A stretch of 64,000 nucleotides of DNA from CAVORB01 sp963698495 (GTDB lineage: Bacteria > Pseudomonadota > Gammaproteobacteria > Chromatiales > Chromatiaceae), in assembly GCA_963698495.1 (NCBI GenBank), contig CAVORB010000004.1, positions 62,001-126,000 of the forward strand, written 5' to 3'. Below are positions 35,719 through 44,945 of this stretch, piece by piece; position 1 is the first letter of the stretch, and the number at the start of each line of letters is the position of its first letter. Below the pieces are notes generated by a model that was not told the DNA's origin, did not search any database, and worked only from the letters and a program-made list of their open reading frames with translations. A program made the translations under genes and the position numbers.

Positions 35719-36596
35719 GGCCCGGCCTCCGGGGCACCGCCCTCGCCACCGGTCAAGGCCCCTTGGAGCAGCGAGGTCGGCAAGGTCCAGACCAACAGAA
35801 CCTCGCGGCTGCGGTCGAGCCGGGCCGCGGGCGACGCGACCACGGTGGCGAAGGGCTTGCCCGGCTCGCGCCGCACCTCGGCGACCCTTGCCACCGGATA
35901 GCCCGGGGGAAAGTGCCCACCCAGACCGGAGGTGACCAACAGATCTCCCTCCCGGACGTCCGCGTTCTTCGGCAGATGGGGAAGCTCGAGCCGGTCGACC
36001 AGGCCGGTGCCCGAAGCTACCGTGCGCAGACCGTTGCGATTGATCTGTACCGGCAGGGAATGGGCGGCATCGGTGATTAAGAGCACGGTCGACGAGAGCG
36101 GGTCGGCCCGGACCACCTGCCCCATCACCGCGTTTGCGTCCAGCACCGGCTGACCGACGAAGACGCCGGATGTGGTGCCCTTGTTGACCAACACTTGCTG
36201 TCGATACGGATCCAGGTCCACCGACAGCAGCTCCGCAATCAGCACCCGGTCGCCGATCTTGAAAGACGAGCCCAGGAGGTCGCGCAGCCGCATGTTCTCG
36301 GCCTCGAGGGCCTCGAACTGCTGCAGCCTACCCTTCAGCAGCAGGTTCTCGTGCCGCAGGGCTCCGTTGGCCTGACGCAACTCCTCCTCCTTCGCCAAGC
36401 GCCCCGTGACCAGGCGCCCCAGGGCATCAGGCAGACTGGCGACATAGTGCAGGGGGTAGACGACGACGGAGAGGGCGGAGCGCAGCGTGTCCAAGTGGCC
36501 GTGACGGTGATCCGCGACGATCAGACCGATGGACAACACCACGGCGAGCAGCGCGCGGAAAACCGGTGAGGAGCCTTGGACGAACAGGGGTTTGAT
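35715..36596 (-). CDS. mreC: Rod shape-determining protein MreC, apparent ATC start
   Basis: Periplasmic elongasome scaffold: a membrane helix, a coiled coil (AKEEELRQANGALRHENLLL) and the two-lobed beta domain (YRQQVLVNKGTTSGVFVGQP; LLVTSGLGGHFPPGYPVARV). The expected MreC N-terminus, x-KPLFVQGSSPVFRALLAV, is present but its first codon is ATC at 36596. A TAG lies three codons upstream, and the first GTG in frame (36542) would cut the leader and part of the membrane anchor. GAGG lies nine bases before the ATC. So either a rare ATC start, as in a few enterobacterial genes, or an ATG misread as ATC. 293 aa if ATC is used. Confidence 0.9.
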   Translation of the reverse strand: MKPLFVQGSSPVFRALLAVVLSIGLIVADHRHGHLDTLRSALSVVVYPLHYVASLPDALGRLVTGRLAKEEELRQANGALRHENLLLKGRLQQFEALEAENMRLRDLLGSSFKIGDRVLIAELLSVDLDPYRQQVLVNKGTTSGVFVGQPVLDANAVMGQVVRADPLSSTVLLITDAAHSLPVQINRNGLRTVASGTGLVDRLELPHLPKNADVREGDLLVTSGLGGHFPPGYPVARVAEVRREPGKPFATVVASPAARLDRSREVLLVWTLPTSLLQGALTGGEGGAPEAGP

Positions 36597-36660
36597 GGTC
36601 TTCTACCTCTGCAGGAGGGCCGAGGACCGACCTGGGCCAACCCGGGACAACCCAGATTCA

Positions 36661-37707
36661 TCACTCCGTCGCAAACAGGTCCAACCCGCGCTCGTCGATC
36701 ATCTCCAGGGCCCGGCCGCCGCCGCGTGCGACGCAGGTCAAGGGATCTTCCGCGACCAAGACAGGCAGACCGGTCTCCTCCTCGAGCAGCCGATCGATGT
36801 CCCGCAGCAGGGCACCGCCGCCGGTGAGCACGATGCCCCGCTCCGCCACGTCCGCACCCAGTTCCGGTGGCGTCTGCTCCAAGGCGATCTTCACCGCCCC
36901 GGTGATGCCGGACAGGGGCTCCTGCAGGGCCTCCAGGATCTCGTTGCTGTTGAGGGTGAAGCTGCGCGGAATGCCCTCGGCGAGATTGCGGCCCTTGACC
37001 TCGATCTCGAGCACCTCGGTGCCCGGATAGGCCGAACCGATGCTGTGCTTGATGCGCTCGGCGGTCGCCTCACCGATCAGGGTGCCGTAGTTGCGGCGCA
37101 CGTAATTGATGATGGCGTCATCGAAACGGTCGCCGCCGATACGCACCGAGTTGGAGTAGACGATGCCGTTCAGGGAGATGACCGCCACCTCCGAGGTGCC
37201 GCCCCCGATGTCGAGCACCATGGAGCCCCGCGCCTCGTCGACCGGCAGGCCGGCGCCGATGGCCGCCGCCATGGGCTCCTCGATCAGGTAGACCTCGCGC
37301 GCGCCGGCTCCGGCGGCGGACTCCTTGATGGCGCGCCGCTCCACCTGGGTCGAGCCGCAGGGCACGCAGATCAGTACCCGCGGGCTGGGCCGGATGATTC
37401 GGCTCTCGTGCACCTTGTGGATGAAGTACTGGAGCATCTTCTCGGTGACCGTGAAGTCGGCGATGACACCGTCCTTCAGGGGCCGGATGGCGGTGATGTT
37501 CTGGGGCGTGCGGCCCAGCATCTGCTTGGCCTCCTCGCCGACCGCCGCCACCGACTTGGGCCCCCCCGCCCGATCCTGGCGGATGGCCACCACGGATGGC
37601 TCGTTGAGCACGATGCCCTGGCCGCGGGCATAGATGAGCGTGTTGGCGGTTCCAAGATCGATCGAAAGATCGTTGGAAAACATCCCTCGAATGCGTCGGA
37701 GAAACAT
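36661..37707 (-). CDS. mreB: Actin-like rod shape-determining protein MreB
   Basis: 348 aa cytoskeletal ATPase. FSNDLSIDLGTANTLIYARG (phosphate 1), VLDIGGGTSEVAVISLNGIV (phosphate 2) and VLTGGGALLRDIDRLLEEET (adenosine motif) are all intact. The membrane-binding N-terminus is MFLRRIRGMF. ATG at 37707 with AGGGTGG upstream. First gene of mreBCD-mrdA-rodA-mltB-rlpA; its promoter must lie in the gap shared with gatC. Confidence 0.97.
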   Translation of the reverse strand: MFLRRIRGMFSNDLSIDLGTANTLIYARGQGIVLNEPSVVAIRQDRAGGPKSVAAVGEEAKQMLGRTPQNITAIRPLKDGVIADFTVTEKMLQYFIHKVHESRIIRPSPRVLICVPCGSTQVERRAIKESAAGAGAREVYLIEEPMAAAIGAGLPVDEARGSMVLDIGGGTSEVAVISLNGIVYSNSVRIGGDRFDDAIINYVRRNYGTLIGEATAERIKHSIGSAYPGTEVLEIEVKGRNLAEGIPRSFTLNSNEILEALQEPLSGITGAVKIALEQTPPELGADVAERGIVLTGGGALLRDIDRLLEEETGLPVLVAEDPLTCVARGGGRALEMIDERGLDLFATE

Positions 37708-38212
37708 CAAGCAGCCACCCTGGGAAAAACATACTCTGCGCCGCGACCGGGTCTCGACTGGAAGTCAAACAACCCGTTCGCGGCATGGTTACAGACAAGG
37801 AACGCCAACGGCCCCGCGCCGGCTTCCAATACAATTCCTTATTCAGAAATCCAGCTAGGCGATGGGGCCAAGGCCGGATGGTCGCCTGGTCCCGAAGAAG
37901 CCCCCGGAACCCGATGCCATCGGACGTACCCGCCCGCGGGCAGTCAAAGGCGGTAATCTAGCAACGCGACTGCCGATCGGCAAGGCAGATTCGCCGCCGC
38001 CCGTCCCTCGGGGAGGCGACAGGCGCTTATGTCGTCCCGAGGCATTGTGCTATTTTCTGCTGCCGCGGGCGAAGCTCTGGCTAGGCGGCATGCGGCTCCG
38101 CCATGAACTTGCGTCCGCTCGTTTCAGGGCCTTACCCTGGTCTTCCGCGTTTCGGCTCCCTCGCGCGGGGGTAATCTCGCGCCTCCGGCGCAGACTCATT
38201 ACGGTAGTCGCC
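37708..38212. other. 505-bp divergent intergenic region mreB / gatC
   Basis: Must contain the promoters of the mre operon (leftward) and gatCAB (rightward). I see no clean sigma-70 pair. The most promoter-like stretch is AT-richer sequence around 37830-37855 for mreB and 38043-38056 (TTGTGCTATTTTC) for gatC. No coding region is supported beyond an unbroken frame running into gatC that lacks family similarity. Confidence 0.4.
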
Positions 38213-38500
38213 ATGTCTCTGGATCGCTCCGACGTCGAAAAGATCGCCCACCTGGCCCGTCTCGCGCTGGCGGACGAGGAAAAGGACGGCTATGTCACCG
38301 ACCTGTCCAACATCCTTTCCCTGGTCGAGCAGATGAACGCCGTCGAGACCGGAGGGGTGATGCCCATGGCACACCCGCTGCATATGACCCAGCGCCTGCG
38401 CAGCGACGAGCCGACCGAGCCCAACCAGCGGGAACGGTTCCAGCGCATTGCCCCCGCCACCGAGGACGGGCTCTATCTGGTACCCAAGGTGATCGAGTAG
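38213..38500 (+). CDS. gatC: Asp-tRNA(Asn)/Glu-tRNA(Gln) amidotransferase subunit C
   Basis: 95 aa, normal GatC length. LDRSDVEKIAHLARLALADE and the C-terminal LRSDEPTEPNQRERFQRIAP are typical; the subunit wraps around GatA-GatB and stabilises them. I chose the ATG at 38213 although the frame extends far upstream, because family similarity starts there. 57 bp before gatA. Confidence 0.95.
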   Translation: MSLDRSDVEKIAHLARLALADEEKDGYVTDLSNILSLVEQMNAVETGGVMPMAHPLHMTQRLRSDEPTEPNQRERFQRIAPATEDGLYLVPKVIE

Positions 38501-38557
38501 GCCGCTGCGCGCCGCCAACCGCTCCCGAACCCGCCTGTCCTCAGGACCCTGTAACCC

Positions 38558-40012
38558 ATGCACCAGAAGACGATCGCCGAGCTCGCCACCGGTCTGCGCG
38601 GGGGCGAATTCACCAGCCAGGAGCTAACCCGGCACTACCTGGACCGCATCGAGCGCCTCGACCCGAGGCTCAACAGCTTCGTCACCGTCGCCGCCGACAC
38701 CGCCCTGGAGGCCGCGGAGCGGGCCGACTCGCGGCTGCGCGCGGGAGAGGCGCCGCCACTCACCGGCATCCCCATCGCGCACAAGGACATCTTCTGCACC
38801 TACGGGCTGAAGACGAGCTGCGGCTCGCGCATGCTCGACAACTTCGTCGCGCCCTACAGCGCGACCGTGGTGGAGCGCCTGGAGCGCGCGGGCGCCGTGG
38901 TGCTCGGCAAGACCAACATGGACGAGTTCGCCATGGGCTCCTCCAACGAGACCAGCTATTACGGCCCGGTCAAGAACCCCTGGGATACGAGCAAGGTGCC
39001 CGGGGGATCGTCCGGCGGCTCCGCGGCGGCGGTGGCCGCGGGCCTGTGCGCGGCGGCGACCGGCACCGACACCGGCGGCTCCATCCGTCAGCCCGCCGCG
39101 CTGTGCGGCATCACCGGGCTCAAACCCACCTACGGGCGCGTATCCCGCTGGGGCATGATCGCCTTCGCCTCCAGCCTGGACCAGGCCGGCCCCATGACCC
39201 GCAGTGCCGAGGACGCCGCCCTGCTGCTGAAGGCCATGGCGGGCTTCGACCCGCGGGACTCCACCAGCGCCGAAGAACCGGTGCCGGACTATGAGGCAGG
39301 GCTCAGGGTGGACCTCACGGGCATGCGCATCGGGCTACCCCGGGAATACTTCGGCGAAGGCCTGGATGCGGGCGTCGCCGACTCGGTCGCGGCAGCGGTG
39401 CGGGAATACGAGAAGCTCGGGTGCAAGGTTAGGGAGATCAGCCTGCCCAACAGCCCGCTCTCGGTCCCGACCTATTACGTGGTGGCGCCGGCGGAGTGCT
39501 CATCGAACCTGGCCCGTTTCGACGGTGTGCGCTACGGGCACCGCTGCAAGGATCCCGCGGACCTCGAAGACCTTTACAAGCGCAGCCGCGCCGGGGGTTT
39601 CGGTCCCGAGGTCAAGCGCCGGATCATGATCGGCACCTATGTGCTGTCCGCCGGCTACTACGACGCCTACTACATCAAGGCCCAGAGGCTCAGACAACTG
39701 ATCAGCGACGACTTCGCCCGCGCCTTCGAGCAGGTTGACGTCATTCTCGGTCCTACCAGCCCGACGACGGCATTCCCACTGAACGACAAGGTCGATGACC
39801 CGGTGGCGATGTACCTCAACGACATCTACACCATCGCCACCAACCTGGCGGGGCTGCCCGGGATGTCCATCCCCGTCGGTCCCGCCGGCGGCATGCCGGT
39901 GGGTCTGCAGATCATCGGCAACTACTTCCAGGAACACCGCCTGCTCAACGTCGCCCACCGACTCCAGGAGGCGACCGACTGGCATCGGGCGGCACCCCCG
40001 GGGTTCGAGTGA
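38558..40012 (+). CDS. gatA: Asp-tRNA(Asn)/Glu-tRNA(Gln) amidotransferase subunit A
   Basis: 484 aa amidase-signature enzyme that releases ammonia from glutamine for the GatB site. The Ser-cisSer-Lys triad is in GIPIAHKDIFCTYG (Lys), VPGGSSGGSAAAVAAG (cis-Ser) and TGTDTGGSIRQPAALCG (nucleophilic Ser). Its presence means that Gln-tRNA and/or Asn-tRNA is made at least partly by the indirect route. Confidence 0.97.
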   Translation: MHQKTIAELATGLRGGEFTSQELTRHYLDRIERLDPRLNSFVTVAADTALEAAERADSRLRAGEAPPLTGIPIAHKDIFCTYGLKTSCGSRMLDNFVAPYSATVVERLERAGAVVLGKTNMDEFAMGSSNETSYYGPVKNPWDTSKVPGGSSGGSAAAVAAGLCAAATGTDTGGSIRQPAALCGITGLKPTYGRVSRWGMIAFASSLDQAGPMTRSAEDAALLLKAMAGFDPRDSTSAEEPVPDYEAGLRVDLTGMRIGLPREYFGEGLDAGVADSVAAAVREYEKLGCKVREISLPNSPLSVPTYYVVAPAECSSNLARFDGVRYGHRCKDPADLEDLYKRSRAGGFGPEVKRRIMIGTYVLSAGYYDAYYIKAQRLRQLISDDFARAFEQVDVILGPTSPTTAFPLNDKVDDPVAMYLNDIYTIATNLAGLPGMSIPVGPAGGMPVGLQIIGNYFQEHRLLNVAHRLQEATDWHRAAPPGFE

Positions 40013-40124
40013 GCCCAGGCCGTGCCCCCGTAAAGCGGTCCGGGGCGGCGCCCTGACAGCGTTTCCGGTCGCGCCGCGCGGACACCCAGACCACAACAGC
40101 TTCGCTACGAAAGGTACAAGGGCA

Positions 40125-41558
40125 ATGCAATGGGAAACCGTCATCGGGCTGGAGATCCATACCCAGCTCGCGACCAGATCCAAGATCTTCTCGGGGGCGC
40201 CAACCGCATTCGGGGCTGAGCCGAACACCCAGGCCTGCGCGATCGACCTCGGCCTTCCCGGCGTGCTGCCGGTGCTCAACAAGCAAGCGGTGGCGCTGGC
40301 GGTGCGGTTCGGCAAGGCCATCGACGCCGAGATCGCCGAGCGCTCGGTCTTCGCGCGCAAGAATTACTTCTACCCCGACCTGCCGAAGGGCTATCAGATC
40401 AGCCAGTACGAGCTGCCGGTCGTGGGCAGGGGGCGGGTCGAGATCCTGCTCGACGACGGATCGCTCAAGGAGATCGGCGTGACCCGCGCCCACCTGGAGG
40501 AGGACGCCGGCAAGTCCCTGCACGAGGACTTCCACGGCCTCACCGGCATCGATCTCAACCGCGCCGGCACCCCGCTGCTGGAGATCGTTTCCGAGCCCGA
40601 CATGCGCTCGCCCGCGGAGGCCGTCGCCTACGCCCGCAAGATCCACCAGATCGTACGCTGGATCGGGATCAGCGACGGCAACATGCAGGAGGGCTCTTTC
40701 CGCATGGACGCAAACGTGTCGGTCCGGCCCAAAGGCGAGGACAAGCTCGGCACCCGCACCGAGATCAAGAACATCAACTCCTTCCGCTTCCTGGAGCGAG
40801 CCCTCGACTTCGAGATCGAGCGCCAGATCGACGTCATCGACTCCGGCGGCGCGGTGGTTCAGGAGACCCGGCTCTACGATTCCGAGCGGGACGAGACCCG
40901 CTCCATGCGCACCAAGGAGGAGGCGAACGACTACCGCTACTTCCCGGACCCCGACCTGCTGCCGCTCGAGGTCGATGCGGCCTTTATCGCAACGGCGACC
41001 GCGGATCTCCCGGAACTCCCCGACGCCAAGCGCGAGCGCTTCCGCGGGCGCTACGGGCTGTCCGCGTACGACGCCAACCTGCTGACGGCGAGCCGCGAAC
41101 TGGCGGATTACTTCGAGCAGGTCGCCGACGCATGCCCGGACCCCAAGCTCGCCGCCAACTGGATCAACGGCGAGCTGGCCGCCGCGCTCAACAGGGCGGG
41201 CATGGAGATCGGCAACTCACCGGTTACGGCGCACATGCTGTCGGGTCTGATCGCCCGGATCAAAGATGACACCATCTCGGGAAAGCTCGCCAAGCAGGTC
41301 TTCGAGGCCATGTGGAACGGCGAGGGGGACGCGGACACCGTGATCGCGGCCAAGGGGCTGAAACAGATCACGGACAGCGGCGCACTGGAGCGGATCGTTG
41401 ACGAGATCATGGCGGCAAATCCGGATCAGGTCGACCAGTACCGCGCGGGAAAGGAGAAGGTCTTCGGCTTCTTCGTCGGCCAGGTGATGAAGGCGACCAA
41501 GGGCAAGGCCAACCCGCAGCAGGTCAACGGGCTACTGCGGGAGAAGCTGAAGGCTTAG
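40125..41558 (+). CDS. gatB: Asp-tRNA(Asn)/Glu-tRNA(Gln) amidotransferase subunit B
   Basis: 477 aa. Begins MQWETVIGLEIHTQLATRSK, followed by CAIDLGLPGVLPVLN, RKNYFYPDLPKGYQISQYE and RAGTPLLEIVSEPDMRSPAE, all signature GatB. It phosphorylates the mischarged aminoacyl-tRNA and passes ammonia to it; the C-terminal YqeY-like tail (QVMKATKGKANPQQVNGLLR) binds tRNA. 112 bp separate it from gatA. Confidence 0.97.
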   Translation: MQWETVIGLEIHTQLATRSKIFSGAPTAFGAEPNTQACAIDLGLPGVLPVLNKQAVALAVRFGKAIDAEIAERSVFARKNYFYPDLPKGYQISQYELPVVGRGRVEILLDDGSLKEIGVTRAHLEEDAGKSLHEDFHGLTGIDLNRAGTPLLEIVSEPDMRSPAEAVAYARKIHQIVRWIGISDGNMQEGSFRMDANVSVRPKGEDKLGTRTEIKNINSFRFLERALDFEIERQIDVIDSGGAVVQETRLYDSERDETRSMRTKEEANDYRYFPDPDLLPLEVDAAFIATATADLPELPDAKRERFRGRYGLSAYDANLLTASRELADYFEQVADACPDPKLAANWINGELAAALNRAGMEIGNSPVTAHMLSGLIARIKDDTISGKLAKQVFEAMWNGEGDADTVIAAKGLKQITDSGALERIVDEIMAANPDQVDQYRAGKEKVFGFFVGQVMKATKGKANPQQVNGLLREKLKA

Positions 41559-41603
41559 CGCCATCGCTCGCGGTCATCGGCCGAATCGGGTCCCGCACCC
41601 GGA

Positions 41604-42041
41604 TCAGCGCGGAGGCCGGCCGACGACTTTCAGTCCACCCTTTTCCCCGGGTTCCGGTCGATTGCGCATGTGATCGGCGACCTGAAAGAACGCCTGCTTC
41701 AGATGAGCCCGCAGGCGTTCGTCCGGAACCGTCTCCTCCAGCGCCCGCTCCATGCACAGCAGCCACTGGTCGCGCTCTGCCCGACCGATCGAGAACGGAA
41801 GATGGCGCCGGCGCAGCATGGGATGACCGTACTTCTGCTGATAGAGATCCGGCCCACCCAGCCAGCCGGACAGGAACAGGTAGAGCTTCTCGCGCGACCC
41901 GCGCAGGCTTTTCGCATGCAGCGCGCGCACGGGCGCTGCCTCCGACAGGCTGTCCATGACATCGTAGAAACGATCCACCAGGCGGCGGACACCTTCGTCT
42001 CCACCGATCTGTTGGTAAGGATTCAGCGCATTCCCGATCAT
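41604..42041 (-). CDS. Group II truncated haemoglobin
   Basis: 145 aa globin of the trHbII/TrHbO type. NPYQQIGGDEGVRRLVDRFY starts helices A-B; YGHPMLRRRHLPFSIG carries the region of the proximal His; ERDQWLLCMERAL holds the group II Trp at G8. It probably handles O2, NO or peroxide. It follows the groESL terminator and converges on gatB with 45 bp between stops. Confidence 0.9.
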   Translation of the reverse strand: MIGNALNPYQQIGGDEGVRRLVDRFYDVMDSLSEAAPVRALHAKSLRGSREKLYLFLSGWLGGPDLYQQKYGHPMLRRRHLPFSIGRAERDQWLLCMERALEETVPDERLRAHLKQAFFQVADHMRNRPEPGEKGGLKVVGRPPR

Positions 42042-42130
42042 GGCTTGGGCTGTTTGTCGGCTCCGCAGGGAAAGGCGAGGCTAGCCGAACTCGGGCCGAT
42101 ACCCAAGGAGTGCATGGCCCGCGCACAAGA

Positions 42131-42158
42131 GAACAGCCCCGCGTCCGCGGGGCTGTTC
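42131..42158. terminator. groESL terminator, perfect 13-bp stem
   Basis: GAACAGCCCCGCG, two-base loop, CGCGGGGCTGTTC. It lies 26 bp past the groL stop on the minus strand and is followed there by TCTTGTGC, so it should end the groESL transcript before the haemoglobin gene. Confidence 0.85.
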
Positions 42159-42183
42159 GAGGGCTCGGTCGATCTCAGGACCG

Positions 42184-43827
<1,644 letters not shown>

Positions 43828-43891
43828 TGTCGTGTCACCTCAATAGATTTCGATCAGATCGGGAAGCCTTGCGGCAGACTCGCGGCGCCTG

Positions 43892-44179
43892 CTACTCGAT
43901 GACGCCCATGATGTCGTCCTCGCGCAGCACCAGGACCTCCTTGCCGGATACCTTCACCTCGGTGCCCGAATACTTGCCAAACAGCACCCGATCGCCCACT
44001 TTGACATCCAGGGGCCGAATCTCGCCGTTCTCCAGAATCTTGCCGTTGCCGACGGCGATCACCTCACCCTGGATCGGCTTTTCGGCGGCCGAATCCGGAA
44101 TGACGATACCGCCCGGGGAGGTGCGCTCCTCCTCCATGCGGCGAACCACAACTCGGTCATGCAAAGGACGGATATTCAT
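43892..44179 (-). CDS. groS: 10-kDa co-chaperonin GroES
   Basis: 95 aa. MNIRPLHDRVVVRRMEEERT, mobile loop TSPGGIVIPDSAAEKP, and C-terminal VLREDDIMGVIE are canonical. The ATG at 44179 was taken because the open frame upstream runs through the CIRCE operator. Confidence 0.98.
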   Translation of the reverse strand: MNIRPLHDRVVVRRMEEERTSPGGIVIPDSAAEKPIQGEVIAVGNGKILENGEIRPLDVKVGDRVLFGKYSGTEVKVSGKEVLVLREDDIMGVIE

Positions 44180-44231
44180 GCGTTGCTGTCTCCTAGAACT
44201 GGCTAGTGCGAGCCAGGACGTTGAATCTTTG

Positions 44232-44258
44232 TTAGCACTCACCAAGAGCGAGTGCCAG
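44232..44258. promoter_or_regulatory. CIRCE operator (HrcA site)
   Basis: TTAGCACTC, nine bases, GAGTGCCAG: the CIRCE inverted repeat with two changes in the right arm. It sits between the predicted groESL promoter and groS, where bound HrcA would block transcription. hrcA itself is not in the window. Confidence 0.9.
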
Positions 44259-44259
44259 T

Positions 44260-44287
44260 AATTTAGGGGAAAATTCTCCGTCGTCAA
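44260..44287 (-). promoter_or_regulatory. groESL promoter
   Basis: On the minus strand TTGACG (44287-44282), 16 bases, TAAATT (44265-44260). The same stretch also reads CTTGACG, 13 bases, CCCTAAAT, close to a sigma-32 promoter, so dual heat-shock control (sigma-32 plus HrcA/CIRCE) is possible. Confidence 0.65.
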
Positions 44288-44312
44288 GCCCTGTTTAGCG
44301 CGGGAGGGAACC

Positions 44313-44687
44313 ATGCCGGTGAGTGCAGGCTACATCGACTTCGTCCGGGACTTGCTCGCCCACTTCGAGCCCCTGAGGATCAAGCGCATGTTCGGCGGCG
44401 CAGGGGTCTATTCCGGGGAGTTGTTCTTCGCCATCCTGGTCGACGACACCCTCTACCTGAAGGTGGATGACGTCACGCGTGCAGATTACGAGGCACGGGG
44501 CTTGTCGCCCTTCCGCTACCTCTCCAAGCAGGGGAAGACCATGACCATGGGCTACTACCCGCTTCCCGCGGAGGTGCTGGAGGACCCCGAGGAGCTTCGC
44601 GCCTGGGCGACGAGGGCAGTGGAAGCGGCCGAACGGGCGGCGGGCGGGGGGAGCACCCGGCGCGATCCGGGATCGCCAAAGGGATAG
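44313..44687 (+). CDS. TfoX N-terminal domain protein
   Basis: 124 aa with only the TfoX-N domain (IKRMFGGAGVYSGELFFAIL, DDTLYLKVDDVTRADYEARG, GKTMTMGYYPLPAEVLEDPE). Full-length TfoX/Sxy regulates competence genes; single-domain versions like this are common and of unknown role. The tail from residue 108 is Gly/Arg-rich and disordered. Divergent from groESL. Confidence 0.87.
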   Translation: MPVSAGYIDFVRDLLAHFEPLRIKRMFGGAGVYSGELFFAILVDDTLYLKVDDVTRADYEARGLSPFRYLSKQGKTMTMGYYPLPAEVLEDPEELRAWATRAVEAAERAAGGGSTRRDPGSPKG

Positions 44688-44945
44688 CCGTCCGCGCGCA
44701 CCCCCAGCCCGTTCGGGGCCCCGCCTTCGCCGAACCCGGCGGAACGCCTGTTTATTTGAAATAACAATCGAATAAGTTTAACGAATTTATATTTTTAATA
44801 TTGCTATCGGAACCTGTCTAGCCTACCTGTATAGGAGTGGCGCATCGGACCTATTCCTGATTCCAAGCGCGGGGATTGAGGACGCGGCGCACGAAACGCC
44901 GCCGGTTTGCGCCGGCACCACCACTCGAGCAAAACGGACGGCGAG

